DNA from: Eutreptiella sp. 'Long Island Sound 2002'
Lineage: Eukaryota; Euglenozoa; Euglenophyceae; Eutreptiales; Eutreptiaceae
Direction of reading: 5' to 3'
Length of the DNA: 64,000 bases
Assembly (NCBI GenBank): GCA_964036045.1
Contig: OZ038379.1
Location: forward strand, 188,989,885 to 189,053,884
A program made the position numbers and the translations under genes. This document shows, one piece after another, positions 45,503 through 58,453 of the stretch. The stretch's first letter is position 1. Each line of letters begins with the position of its first letter. The notes beneath the pieces were generated by a model. The model did not search any database. It was not told the origin of the DNA and worked only from the letters and a program-made list of their open reading frames with translations.

Positions 45503-47751
45503 ACCTTACCCTTACCTGCCAAAGCGTATGTTGGAGTGTGCTAGTCCTAAGGTCCTGAGAGCAAGCCGCAGAAGTGGTGTCCTAATTATACCCAAGTCTG
45601 CACGCTTGCTAAACCTGGAGGGTTGGCTTATTGATGCCACGGGGTACGCCCCGGGTCTCCCCTCCCCTAAGCGCCCAATTTCTGTGCTGGCGCAAAACCT
45701 CTGGGGAATACCCAGCGTACTAATCCAGGTATTGTTTTCCCTACCTATCTGACTACTACAGGGAGGGGTGGCGAAAAGCTATGAAGGCTTGAAAACGCCG
45801 TTTTGCTAAGTGGCCAAAACACTGACCTAACCACTGCCACAGCCCACCAACCCTGCTAAAATTGCAGGAAACGGGTGGGACAGTGACACACGCACTACAG
45901 GTCCTACACACCCTACAGTGGCACCATCCTGGTGGGCGAGCACTGGGGCAACTGGCTCAAGCCCCCACTCAGGACTACCACTCCTACACGCACACTCTAC
46001 TGGGCGTTGTGAAGGCAAAGGTCTCGTGGGTGCTAGCGACCCTCCTGTGAAATGACAAGAGAACACAGCGCTGCTAAGCAACTGTGGCCTAACAGGGGAC
46101 GCCACAACGCGTTTCCCCTGCTAGGGCTTGGAGGGAAGGAGTGCTCTTGCGTGCACCGCGCAGATGTCGATTGAGTCGGACTCCCTGCTCTGCCACAGGC
46201 AGAGGGGAGTTACTTGTTTGTGTGATCTGCGCCCTTGTTTAGCAGGGCATGAAAAAATTGGTATGCTGCTGCACCAATCACCCTACCTGCCGACCTGTAA
46301 AGCAAAGGCAAATGAAGAGGCGTTTGCGGCGGAGGAACCAAGCCACACTCCCCGTATTATACGGTTCTCAGTGTGACCTATAATACGCTGTCCGCAAACA
46401 CGCTGAAGATTCAGCTACCTCTGTCAAGCAAGCAAGCGTTAAGGGACTCCTCAGGTTCTCTTAAAGAACGTACCGAGGAGCCCCTGGGTAGCCTAAACAA
46501 GGTTTACCGTGCGCACTTCGCGTGGCCTACCCTTTAATGCGTGTGTGCATGCGCGAGTATGCACGAGCGTTTTGGGCAAACCTGCCCATCTCATCACCAA
46601 TCACGACTCCACCAGGGGGTGGCCCCGCCTGGGCTTACTCACCTTACCTACCGCTGGAGAGAGAGAGCAAGTGAGGGGCGCACGCGAAGAACGTTGCTAT
46701 GCACTTGTGTGTATGTCTAATCACCCTGATCTGACCTCTAATCATCTGCAATCTTTCTAATCAATCCCTCTATCGCGTCCTATCGTTGCTAGCGCTGCTA
46801 CAAGACTCGTTCACGGAGACACGAGACGAGCAATGTGTATGCGGCATACGAGACGAGCATACCTGTAGTTTATACCTGATTAATTGAAGTCTTTTCGATT
46901 GATTTTCGAATTCTTGAATTTTCGATACTTCTATTAGTGTGGGTGGAATCTGTATGTTTATTTATTAATGTGTGTCTCGTCATTTTCAAGACTACGTGAT
47001 ACATACGTTTATAATTCCATTATTTCTCCATTTTCCGGCGCTTCGCTAGGAGCCGCTCCTGCGCGCCGCCTTTTTATGCGTATGAATTTCTGGATTTAAA
47101 AAATCCAGAGATCACTATAATTTCTATAAAAATGTGCTTCTGATGCACAATTGGATTCTGCTCAGGTGTGCTGTTTCAGAAAAGTTCTAGGCCGTCATTT
47201 GACAGATTTTGGTGTCGTCGCTTCGTTTTTGCGTGGATTCGTCCATCATTCTCCCATTCCTGCCACTGCAGATACCCACGCGCAGCCTCGCTGAGTAGGC
47301 CGTGTTCGGGCCGAAACGCAGGTGCCTGGAGAGACTGAGCAGAACCCAAGACCCCACCTAGGGGCAATTTAATTTTTCTACGACTCCCTTCGCCCTAACA
47401 CAGGTCACAGGTCGCCAGCAGGTTTACGAGAACCCATGCGAGTGTGTATATTGTGTCTTGCGTTGGGTTTGTGTCGACGCTGCGTCTTGGAGGGAGGGAT
47501 GCATATGCACATGTTTGGCATGCTCCCATACTAACCCAACCAAGCCACAGGAGCCCCGACAGCGCCATGAGCGCTGAGTCTTCTGTAGGAAATGTTACAA
47601 ACAGAGCAGCAAAAGAGCGCCAGCCATGGTGAGCGCCCATTTTTCTGTGTGAGGGAAACTATAGGTATCTTAAAGTAGTTGTGGAAACCAAGGAAAGGCC
47701 AAGAAAAATTCCCTTTTTCCTAAAATGCGACAGTGGTGGCCACCACAGCAC
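45503..47751 (+). other. 3' non-coding region of C1
   Basis: About 2.2 kb between the pol stop and the polypurine tract, without a credible gene. Matches C-host 29681-31852 and C4 62785-64000. Contains the conserved hairpin at 47036-47068. Confidence 0.7.
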
Positions 47752-47759
47752 AAGGGGGG
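47752..47759 (+). other. Polypurine tract of C1
   Basis: AAGGGGGG directly before the 3' LTR; same in C-host and C4. Confidence 0.87.
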
Positions 47760-48555
47760 AGTAAGAAAAAGTGCTTTCCCAATGCTTTGAGGCATACTCT
47801 AGTTGTATTAGAGATGCACTGAGCATCCATGCATTTCTATCTTAGTATTGGTCCCACCAAAAGTGGTGATAACACATTTTGACCTATGGAACCAAACACC
47901 CAATCAGGATATGGAGTGGACCCCTTAATCCCCTTTCAAAGTGAGGCAAATCATCTTTTCCTGAGTTGACTGAGAACTGACATATCCAAGGCAAAGCCTA
48001 TGAATTCATCTATGTTTTTCCATGAATTCTTAGCTATCCTAGTGGTATGCACCCTAGGGGGCTGGGCACCTCTTTTTGAGAGGTCCTGGGTTCAATTCCT
48101 GGTCAGCCTAGCTAAGTAGGAAGATCCCATGTGACATGGCAGTGACCTCATCGCCACATGCCCTGCCACCTCAGCACATATGGGACCCAAAACAAAGAGT
48201 GCACATCTCCTGAGATGGCACTATGGAGATAGAGTGACCATGGGGCAGTTTTCCAACTCTTTTCCAAAACATTTCAGCTATCTTTGTGAATATGCATTCC
48301 GATTTGACCTGAGTTGCAGTTTCTGTGAACATCCAATCATCTTTCACTGTTTACACTGCAGCCCTTCATGCTTTGATCCTGATTCTCTTCTCCTTGCATT
48401 GTTCTGGCTTGGGCTATCCTGGATTGACTTGGATTTACTGTATTTCAACAAACAAAAGCTTTTCATCTCCAAAAACAAGCAGCAGGACACCCTACAGCAA
48501 CAGCAAGCAGCAGGAGAAGCAAAAACACAGTGCTGAAACCACTATAAACTTTTCT
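47760..48555 (+). repeat. 3' LTR of C1
   Basis: 796 bp, matches 37203-37998. Contains the tRNA-like module at 48029-48116. Confidence 0.93.
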
Positions 48556-48560
48556 CTGCT
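48556..48560. repeat. Target-site duplication of C1 (right)
   Basis: CTGCT, identical to 37198-37202. Confidence 0.9.
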
Positions 48561-50640
48561 TATGGTAGCACTCATCCTCGTAGTCCTTCCTCTTCCCACA
48601 GAAGGCACACATGATGGTGCACCTGTAATGATCCGGCAGCTTCATTTTGGCGCCGGTGTTCTTCTCCTGCTGCTTCCCCTGGACTTTGAAGCAGTCTCGC
48701 TGCTCGCAGTCAGGGGCATGCTGCAGGTGGTCCTGCTCGTCTCTGGCATCACACCAGAAGAGCTCCTTGACGTTTTCCATGATACGGGCGTGGGCGTGTT
48801 TGGGGGTAGTCCCCTGCCCAGGTCTGGATCCTTGGTACCCTTTGCCATGGCTTCCAGAGCCTCCACCTCCTGGACGGTAGTTGTTCAGGTGCTGGTCGCT
48901 TTCTTTCTCCAGCGCTAGCTCCAGGAGTAGCACGCATAGATCCTCGTAGCGGAGGGATCTAGCCTTGCGCTCTGCCGTCGAACGGCACTCGTCCCAAAGC
49001 TCTCGAGGGAGCTTAGCCACCAACGAGAAAAGCAGGTCGTCGCTGCTGTAGAAACCGGGCGTCAATCGTCCAGCCCAGTGATCCAGGTCAGCCAACAGCT
49101 CAGAGACCCTGCCAGGTTTGGGGTTGTTGGGCAGCACGGGCAGGTTCTGGATGTCGGCCCTGATGGAGAGGTCGGTCTCATAGGTCGGCTACTGCCTCTC
49201 CAAGGCAACCAACACATCGGCAAAGGTGGCGGAGTTAGTCACGATCTGTCTGACCTGCTTCTCCAGGTACTTGGTCTTGCAGCACTGCCAGAGCAGATCG
49301 CACTTCACCCGTCCACTAGCGTGGGTTTGGCTGGTCAATCGGAGAAACCGGCCAAAATTCTCAGCGAACTCGCTGAGGTCCTTGCCTGTGAACTCCGGCA
49401 GGTTCACCACGATCTTGAAGCTGGCAATAGCCTTAGCCTCCTGAGACCTGCGTCCCTCAGGGCGTCGGGTCTTCCTCTTCATCTTCTTCTTCTTCCCACT
49501 TGGGGCCTCGGGGTCCTCTGGGTCGTCGTCCTCCGAGGGCGAAGCAGAAGTCATAGACGGCGGCTCATCATCGGAGGAGTCTCCGCCTAGATCACTAGAG
49601 CCATAAGGCTCCACGTCCACCATTGCCCTCAAGGCTGTCAGCCCCAGCCGGTCCAGCTCGGCTCTCGTAGAATTCGTCACGTGGCTGTAGGGCGGCTGGG
49701 CCGTTCTCGGTACGAAAGGACTTTTCGGTATCGCTGCAGGGGTCGGCATCGGTCGGCTTCTCAGGCTCCCCAGGGTGTTTGTCAGCCCTGCCACCAGGTG
49801 GTTGGCCTGTACTGGATGGGGTGACACTCCCACCGTGGTAGGTGAAGCTTGGGGTGGTATCATCAGGGACTCCAGTTTCTCTCGAATCTCTTGAGTGAGG
49901 TCGCCAACAATTTTGGAGGTGGCTCCTTGGAGCACCTCGTTGATCTCCGACCGCGTCAGGGACCTGTTGGAGGATCTCCCCGATCCCCTACTCCTGCCTC
50001 CCAGAGACTCAGGTCCTCTCCTCAACCCACTCGAGGTTGCATACCCGGGAACATCCACATAGGTTCCCGTAGCGGGTAGAGGATGGTGATTGTCAGCCGC
50101 ATACCATCGCGGCGCAGAACTGGAGGTCACCGGCTCACTGGCAGTAGTTGCCTCAGGAAACGCAGTGGTAGGTGGGCCCAAACCATAGGCAGGGTAGGTA
50201 GGCATACCAGTAAAGCCTGTGCCCTCTGCCATAGATGGGTTGGTTATGGATGTGAATGTTGCAGCGGCTGGGTCTGGAATTGGGAGTGTGGTGGTCATAG
50301 GAGAGGGTGATGCGTAGAGGCCGGAAGCGCTTGGTGCGCCTTCGAAGGTAGGATCATTCGTCAGGTCTTGTCCTTGGTCTTCTCCTTCGTCTGCTATGCC
50401 TTCTCCAGCATCCTTCTCACTCTCTCTCTTCCTCTTCACAGGATGAGTGACCACCTCCTCGACTGAGAGGGCCCAGAAGGCCGACTGGAGTCCTTCCAAC
50501 GAATCCTCCGCCACGTCCACTGGCCCATGTAAGGGCTCCGAAGGTACAGCGCTAGGTCAAGGTCCAGGTTCACCAGGTGCTGGCATTGCTGGTGCCTCAG
50601 GCGCTGTCTTCACGTCGGTGTCCTCTTTCTTTGTGTCCAT
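48556..50640 (-). pseudogene. gag: 5' part of C-host gag
   Basis: Homologous to the first 690 or so codons of C1 gag, starting at ATG 50638-50640 and cut inside the codons after the zinc knuckle by the C1 insertion. Nonsense codons: TGA at 50557-50559, and TAG near 49189 (Tyr in C1). The knuckle has Asp where the zinc-binding His should be. The lysine run is shorter than in C1. Confidence 0.88.
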
Positions 50641-50725
50641 CTTCGTTCGCCCTTCTGCTTATATATGACTGATCTCGGCGCACTGGTTGTACGGCACGGG
50701 GTTGCTGCCGGTACGCAGAGATAGT

Positions 50726-50740
50726 CTGCCTCTTGCTACC
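50726..50740 (-). other. Primer-binding site of C-host
   Basis: Minus strand GGTAGCAAGAGGCAG next to the LTR, the same as C1. Confidence 0.65.
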
Positions 50741-51113
50741 AGAAGGTTTTATAGTGATTTCAACACTGTGTTTGTGCCTCTCCTGCTGCTTGATGCTGGT
50801 GTAGGGTTTCCTGCTGCTTGTTTTTGAAGAGGAAAATGTTTTAGTTGATGAAATACAATCAATCCAGGATAGCCCAAGCCAGAGATAAGCAAGTAGAAGA
50901 GAATCAGGATCAAAGCATGAAGGGCTGCAGTGTAAACAGTGAAAGATGAAAGAGTATTCACAGAAACTGCAACTCAAGGCACATCTGATTGCATATTCTC
51001 AAAGATAGCTGAATGCTTTGGAAAAAGAGTTGGAAAACTGCCCCATGGTCACTCAATCTCCATAGTGCCATCTCAGGAGATGTGCACTCTTTGTTTTGGG
51101 TCCCATATGTGCT
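50741..51113 (-). repeat. 5' LTR of C-host, 3' portion
   Basis: First 373 bp (reading the plus strand) of a C-family LTR. It continues after the A2 insertion at 61863-61980 and then is cut again by C4. Confidence 0.88.
51106..51113. repeat. Target-site duplication of A2 (left)
   Basis: TATGTGCT, repeated at 61855-61862. The uninterrupted LTRs (for example 29250 and 62355) have a single copy. Confidence 0.85.
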
Positions 51114-51645
51114 TGAAAGTGCTGCCCTGGGTCGTTGAGGGTGCCGGAGGGCTCGGGGCCGGCAAGACCAGTGGGGCAGGCACGCGAGGAGTCTCCCTGG
51201 ATGTTGTTATTGGGGGTAGAACCGGATACTTGAACACCAACAGAGGCGAGAGCAGCAACAACTGAAGCAAGGTCCATGCTGATTGTGGTCCGGCAGAAAA
51301 TCCCAGTCTATGAAGAAAATTGATGCGAATTATTCTAAATACATCTGAGTGTCCAAAACTGTCTGAAAAGATTTAAATAATCCAATTATGTAAAAATGTT
51401 TGGCCGATCTGGCCCGCGAGCGCGCGTCAGCGGCAAATGGCGATTCCAGCTAAAATAGCGGAACGCGGCGGATCTACGGAAAATGGACCGCGGAATCAAA
51501 TCCGGCATATCAGAAATATATAGGAAATATCCTGAGACTGAGCTGCGAGGCGGTGATTCCGCCGAAGCAAAGAAAATGACCAAAATGTAGCCAATCTGGA
51601 CAGAATGTCTGAAAATCTGAGCAGATGGGGCTAGCCGCACTTACA
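51114..51645 (-). repeat. 3' LTR of A2
   Basis: 532 bp; TG...CA in element sense; includes a copy of the gag start codon region. Confidence 0.95.
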
Positions 51646-51655
51646 CTCCCCCTCC
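51646..51655 (-). other. Polypurine tract of A2
   Basis: Minus strand GGAGGGGGAG, identical to A1. Confidence 0.85.
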
Positions 51656-53265
51656 AAAAACACACTGGGGTGTGTCGCTACGTCAACGAAGAACGTAGTG
51701 CGGATAAGCTCCAGAAAAAAATAGAAATGTAGCCTCGATGGGGCGAAATCTGCTTGATCTGACCTGATTATGGCTGAATTGGCACTGAATCAGGCTGGAT
51801 GAACCTGAAATGAGACAGAATGAGAAGTGACGAACAGTCCTCCGTGCAGTAAAACATTAGGTCAAGGGCTAAAAAGCATGTAAACGTATCGAGAATCGAT
51901 ACCAAACCATGCATTGGTTGAGAATGAGGTAGATTATTGGTGGATTGAGTGGGGGAATCAAGAAATGAAGTGACATCTCAGCGCTCTGGCACAGTTTCGC
52001 TGTCGCGGGCACGCTACGGTGTCCTCGCCGAACTCTACATTGTCTTAATCCCGCTTTTCTCGTTCTGAAAAGTGCAGCATGTGCTTCAGATTTGGCGCAT
52101 CTAGTGGATGATCACAAGATTCAACATTCATTTGGAGCAAAGATGAAGGAGATTAAACAATCACAGAGAGGTAAAACAAATACAAATGTAATCTACAGAC
52201 TCTAAGTGAACCACAGAAGGTAAGGATGCTTTTCTGTGCACTTAGATCTAAACAGATCTTCGAGGAATGTGAGGAGATGACAGGTAAATCAACCTAAATT
52301 GTCCTAAAGTCAGCAAATTCCCTAAGATGAAGGTGAAATGAAGCGGAATGTCTGGAACTGAAACTACTAACACTTTCGTTTAGACTAAAGTTAATATATA
52401 TTGTCGTTCATTCAGCTCAATTGTGCTTTCCGGCACGTTGGTTCGCGAGCATCCAACAGATTCATTGAAAATGTGGATCATGTGATGATGCATCATGATG
52501 GGACATGATAGCCCTGAATCCTTGGCATGTAACGCGCCGAAGGTTCGCTGAAGGCGCTTTACTGACAGTATATAACTGAGAGACACCGAACTTACAGTGG
52601 CGGTGGTGTCAATCGACTTGGACAAGGCCAATCTTTCGATGGAGTCCCACAAGACACTTGGATTCACCATTTTCGACAGTTTCAGGTCGGATTGAGCTCA
52701 CATTGGCGTGTGCCAAAAATACAACGAAGCTTACGGACTTCAGAGGTTGCTGTTAGAAGTCCCTAGAGCTCCTATCTGAAGATTGTCTGAACAATTGACG
52801 TCTGGGTTTCGTACAACAGTGGCAGAATGATGGACAAACCTGAGAAATTCAAGGTAGGTTTGAGGATCCTGGATCTGAATCTGGACTTTGGCGTCAGCAT
52901 CACAGCAAATGAAGGTGAGATCTGAGTTCCTGGCGTCGCATCTGGTGCAGCCAGTACTACAGGGGGTGCCTGTAGGGGTGAATGTCACCGGCCGGTGTTT
53001 TGATTATGTACATTTGCTTCCATCTGCACGAGTAGCCAAATTCCAAAGATGCACAGACCAACAGAGACAAGATTACCCCGAATCTGCCTGAATTAAGCCT
53101 GAGTTTGGTTTTTTCTGAACACGGCATTCGATACGCTACCAAACGGAGACCAAAGAAAAATGGATTGATTGACGTCAAATTATCAAACATTCGCAGTTCT
53201 CCACATCATGACATAAACAGAAAGAATGAACAGTGGATTGAGCAAAATGTGGTAGGATGGCTTCC
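51656..53265 (-). other. 3' non-coding region of A2
   Basis: 1.6 kb, collinear with A1 but lacking the SINE-like insertion. No gene seen. Confidence 0.7.
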
Positions 53266-56200
53266 TCAATTCGGCCAAGCACGAATACATGTGACCACCA
53301 ACCTGTCTGGCCTGGCCCTCGTACGGCTTGGGCGCTGCAAATCAGCGGCCGAACTTGAAGCTTGGTCCTCATTTGGCTCCTGGGCTGGCCTGACCGCAGG
53401 AGGGGGGATCGACGGATCAGCCCTGGAATGTGGCTGCTGAGGGCCGTAAATGGCTGGATCTCGATTCACCACAGGTCGTTTTCCGTCGCTCTCCACTTGT
53501 CTGTCTGGTTTCGACAGACAGTCTGTCAGGAGTACACCAATTTCGGGGTGCTTCTTCAGGAAGTCGATGAACCCCTTGGTGTATCCATGGACAAAAGGTT
53601 GGGCTGGTTCCCAGTTGTTGTGACTGGAATCAAAGCCCCTCCACTCACACAGAAATTCCCATTCGCCCTTGGCGTCACGTCTTGCTTCAACAATCCTCTT
53701 GAGTTCGTACTTCCCCCCTTCGATGACCCGATCGGACAAGTGTTTCGCAGTCCAAAAAAGGGGTTTAACCCGATCCTTGGGGGAGGGGATCTCTCTCTTG
53801 AGGCGATCGCCCGAAACGTCAATTTCCCTGCTGACATCCACACGAATCCTCCACCTGTTCTCACCAAGACGCGCTGTAACAGCGAATGGCCCCTCCCACA
53901 AGGGAAGAAGCTTGTCATCTCCGTCCAGGGTGGTTTCGGATTTTCGAAGCCAAACTGGATCATCGACTTCAAAATTGTGGGGGTTTTTTCGGCCTTGATT
54001 TTGGACCCAAAGCCAGTCAGCTTGATGCTTCTCGATTAATTTCGACACAGTTTTATCTGCTCGTTGGACTTCGTCCAAAAACAGCGAAGCATCTTTACAG
54101 GGGCGAGGATTATTCAACGGCATGTTCCACCAACACTTCTTTCGTCCAAAGACAATTTCATTTGGAGAAAGGCCATGATACAAAGGCGTGTTGTGGTAAC
54201 GGCGAAGCATGGCGAACAGAATCTCAAGCCAATGGAAATCCTTTTCACTCGCGAGCTCCTTACGAAGCATATTTATAAGTGAGCGGCCGGCTCCTTCGCC
54301 AGGCAGCGCTCGGTGCGAATGGATTTCACATCGCAGGTGGTGGATTCCAAGGCGAGCACATAATTCTCTCCACCATTCGGAGGTGTACTCTTTGCCTGAA
54401 TCCGTAACCACCTCGGATGGGACGTCCCAACCTCCCATCCAGGTCTGCGCGCACCATTTGGCGGCAGCCTTGCCAGTCATCGACTCAATGTTGCAAGGCA
54501 ACACTTGAATGTAGCCGGAATGACGGCACTGAATGAGGAGCACACCATTGACTTTTTTATTAGTCCAATGGCACTCTTCGTCATCGAGCTCACCGAGATA
54601 GAAAAAATCACTCGTGACTCTGTTAAAGAGGCGCTCCGGAACAGGATGAGGCCTCAGATGGCCGTGCTTCTTCGCGCTGGGGGGCGTCGAGACAGCACAT
54701 TGGGCACATCCGGCGGCTACTTTCATGCAGTGAGTATATAGCCGTGAGCCAAACAACCTATGTTTAATCATCGACCACAGTCGACGGCCATGTGCGTGGG
54801 GGGACTCCCATTTATGCCACCAGTTTAACACTCGGGGGGCTAGGGCGTCTGGTACGCACAATTTACCCTCCATCCACAGCTTCCCCCCATCCAACGGGTA
54901 CTCAGGAAAAATCCCATCCTTGTGAGCATCTTTGGATTTGAGATTTCCAAAGACCTCTTTAAACATGGGATCCTGCAGATAATCGGACGTCCAGTCACGG
55001 ATGATCAGGGAATCTTTAGGCAGGGGTGGAGTTTTGGCCGGATCTCGACGCTTAATGCCCTGGATCAACCGAAATCGACTTACTTGTCGGGTATAGTCAA
55101 ACCGTTTCACACTCCCTGAGGAGGGATCGGTGACTTTTTCCACGACTTTCAGTGTTTTGGTGCAGATCTCATGAGCATGCGCCGGATCTGTGATGGCCGT
55201 GATGTCGTGACACGGTAATGCGTGTTGTTTAACAGCGCACTGCATGCATGCACGTCGAATGAGTTTCTTTTCTTCCTGATCCCATTCGATGATGACATGG
55301 CGGTCCTGCTCCGTACCATGGATGTTGGTACTTTGCAGCCCCTCTGAGGCGGGGTAAGCCCATCGGCTCAGAGCATCCGCTACCGTGTTGTGTTTTCCAG
55401 GCAAATACGACACATGGAGGTCAAACAGAGAGAGAAATTCGTGCCATCTGGCCCGTCGGCCAGCTGGGCTCGCGACAGTATCAATGTGTTCAGTGGCCCA
55501 ATACTCCAGAGATCGATGATCCGTCAGGACCTCGACTCGATTGGTGCCAACCCACGATTGGTACTTTTTTAAAGCACAGATGATGGCGTAAGTCTCTTGC
55601 TCACGCGGCGACCATTGCATTTGGCGTGGGGCTAGCTTCCGAGACCAAAATGCAAGAGGGTAATGATCGCCGGTGGCTTCATCAACCTGTTCAAGGACAG
55701 CTCCGATCGCGTACCTAGAAGCGTCGGTTCTAATGTAGAAGGGTCGGTCAAATTGGGGCTCATGCAACGTGGCGACTTCACAGAGGGCCGCCTTCAAGTG
55801 ATGGAAGGCCTCCTCGCACTCGTCAGTCCACTTGACACGAACCTTTGAACCTGCCTTGCCCGCATCTCTCCCTACCTTCAATAATTCAGTGAGGGGGGCA
55901 GCAAATTTGGCATAATTCGGCACAAAAGTGTGGTAAAAATTGCAACAACCCAGGAATCCTCTCAACTCCGTGATCGTCTCAGGGCGCTTCCACTTCTGAA
56001 TAGCGACGAGCTTCCCTGGACTGGGTCGTCGGGTGCCATTCTCTAAGAGAGAACCACAAAATTCGACTGATTTTAAAAATAATTTTCCCTTCTTTGGCCC
56101 ACAAATCAGCTGATTAGCGTCAAGAATGTCCAAAACTTGGTTCAGCTGCTTCTCATGTAGGGCCACCAGCTCGGCTTCGGTCAGTCCCTCCCCTTCTGTC

Positions 56201-58450
56201 GCGATGATTATGTCATCTATGTACACACTCACGAAGGCACGAAGCTCAGGATGGGTTGTGAACAGCACATCCTCCATCATTCTTTGAAAAAATGAGGGGG
56301 CGTTCTTCAGCCCCATGGGCATGACGGTCCATTGGACTGGGCCACATGGCGTGCACATACAGGTGAGAGGTCGGCTGTCCTTCCTCAACGGCATTTGGTG
56401 AAAGCCGTGACGGAGATCCAGCACAGAAAACAAACGACCTCTTGCCCTCTTGGCGATTTCCTCCTCAATGAGGGGCAGGGGGTGCGAATCCGCCTTGGTT
56501 TCGGCGTTGAGATTGCGAAAATCAACAACCATTCGCCAACCATCTATGGTGTTCTGGTCTGCAGGCGGTGGCTTCGGGACTGTGAAGGGTGCACAGCACC
56601 ATTCGCTGGTCATACAACCCTCAAGCCAACCAAATTCCCTGAGATTTCTCTCGATGATTTTTCTGAGTATCTCATGTTTGTGTCCATGATTTTCATAAGG
56701 GCGCTGTTTTTTTGCCTTGTACCCTTCACGAAGCTCGATGAAGGCTTCACCGAACTGTCCACGGACAGGGAGATCTTTGATCAACTTCCCTGAAAGGGTT
56801 GTGTCCTTCCGTCCCTCAAAAATCTTTTCTCTTGACTTGGAACACAATTCAGTGTCCACCTGATCGCCAGGAATTACTGTCGAAAAAACCTTGGCGACTT
56901 CTTCGGCTTTGGCAGGAAGAATCTTCTTACGGATGTCCCTAAACAGGTCCGTATCAACTGCCTCTTGAAGATAGGTGGGTCTTGTGTCGAAATCCCAGAG
57001 ATTCTCTTCGTGATCCAGCTCCTCGAAAGGGTCCATGAAAGCTTCCACAGGGGGTTTTTCATAAAAAACTCTGAATTTGCGGCGCGATTTGGAATTTTTC
57101 TTCGCCCTCGCACTGAAGATTCTTTTCGATGTCGATCGGATTGGGGAAGAGGGAGACGAGGCGGATCCATTGGACGTTGAATCACCTTGGGTATCTGACG
57201 GACAAAAATCAGAAAAAATAGATTCATCATCAGTACCACGCTCAACCTCAGATTCTGACCCAACACAAGAATCAGTACCAGAATCAGCAGAATTAAAGTC
57301 AGAAAGCTTTCCATCCACCAGGAATGCAAGCGAACTCCAGGACCGCTGTGGCAGGGGACCTGTGTCGTCCCTGGCATACAGCTTAATCTTCCTGGGAAGT
57401 TCGATGTAATCTACACAAATGTCTTGTAATTCCTGAAACCAAGGCTTGTCGTCCCACAAGGGCACAACTAAAATTGCCTGGGTTTTATCTTGCTTGATTT
57501 TGTGGATGACCTGCTGGATTAAGTGAAACGGAGGATTAATCCACAACTTCTTGTCCCATTTATGGGTCCAAGCGTCGCTAAAGTGCTTGTCGAAGCGCTT
57601 GTTCATACGGTTAGCAAAGGCATCATACTGTGGCCAAAAGGAATGGTGTTCATGAAAATATTCACAAATTGCATCGCGCCATTTGTCGACAACTCTGTAG
57701 GATGAAGAGTGCCAGCGCGAAGGGCGTCGTGGCTGGGAGTCCCTACGAAGACATTCTAACTCTTGGGAGTAATCGGCACTCCCATTCACCTCTGCAAAGG
57801 GTAACATCTTCACCAAATTTTGGTGTCACCTTTTGCTTCAAAAATTCTTCTGCACTTTTAAACCCTGCGTGCAAAAAACGAAATTCAGGACGCTCCAAGG
57901 GACCTGACTCCAGCAAAAAACAACGACGATGACCTACGGGCGCTACCCTGTTCTTGCGAAGCCAAGGATGGCCCAAATAAAGGTCATATTTTATGTCGGC
58001 ACGATAGAAGTAGTCATCCTTAAGGACAACTTCTTCCACATTTTGCTCTTCCCAAAGGTCTTGAGCGACCAAATGAGTTGATATATAACAACCGCGTTGC
58101 CCACCTGCGAGAGAATGTCCAGAAACTCCCTCGAGGGTTACAGGATGAGGTGATTCAAACACGCAGTCGTCGGGTAAGAATGAATTGGATTGGAGATTTA
58201 CCTCTGATCCATTGTCACACAAACAAGTGGCGAGATGGAAATTTCCCTTGCAATCAGAGACCCACAGCTTTGTGACAAACTGACGGGCCCTGTGCTTGGA
58301 CTGTACACCTACCTCGTCCACTGCAACAGAAGGATCCGCTGCCGGATCCAGGGGAGAGGAGACAAGCGACCCTACATCAAGTAATGGTCGATCAGGAATT
58401 TGGGGATCATGCCTGAAATCGCCTGGGGAGGGGCGATTTTCGTGGCTCCC
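53266..58450 (-). pseudogene. pol: Pol polyprotein of A2 (one frameshift)
   Basis: Same domains as A1: protease with DNGS, methyltransferase-like domain with NPPF, reverse transcriptase with YIDD, RNase H, integrase and chromodomain. The only break is a one-base gain near 57795-57805 (KFGEDVT... region), between protease and methyltransferase-like domain. After it the frame is open for about 1,516 codons to TGA. The integrase core is intact here (GEGAG at the catalytic Glu), so A2 shows the normal reading at the A1 frameshift. Confidence 0.93.
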
Positions 58451-58453
58451 CTA
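58413..58453 (-). promoter_or_regulatory. Candidate UAG readthrough signal (A2)
   Basis: UAG at 58451-58453 followed by GGG AGC, then the same 8-bp stem AAATCGCC/GGCGATTT as in A1. The loop differs by one base and CTCCC is preserved. The frame to pol is open although several bases around it differ from A1. Confidence 0.65.

Larger units (their letters stand above)
37203..48555 (+). mobile_element. Element C1: Ty3/gypsy LTR retrotransposon with chromodomain
   Basis: 11.35 kb with two 796-bp LTRs and a 5-bp target duplication CTGCT. Order: LTR, primer site, gag, UGA-CGG, pol, 2.2 kb of 3' non-coding sequence, polypurine tract, LTR. It is inserted in opposite orientation into the gag of its own relative, C-host. 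gag is intact; pol has two nonsense codons and two frameshifts. Confidence 0.95.

Noticed and set aside
28886-48555. Large inverted duplication (palindrome) of a C element
   Set aside because: The junctions carry the CTGCT duplication and restore gag when C1 is removed, which shows insertion of C1 into C-host.
46500-48555. A 2-kb LTR for the C family, suggested by long repeats shared with 28886-30950 and 61981-64000
   Set aside because: Only 796 bp are repeated at both ends of C1, and a polypurine tract sits at 47752-47759; the rest is 3' non-coding sequence shared between elements.
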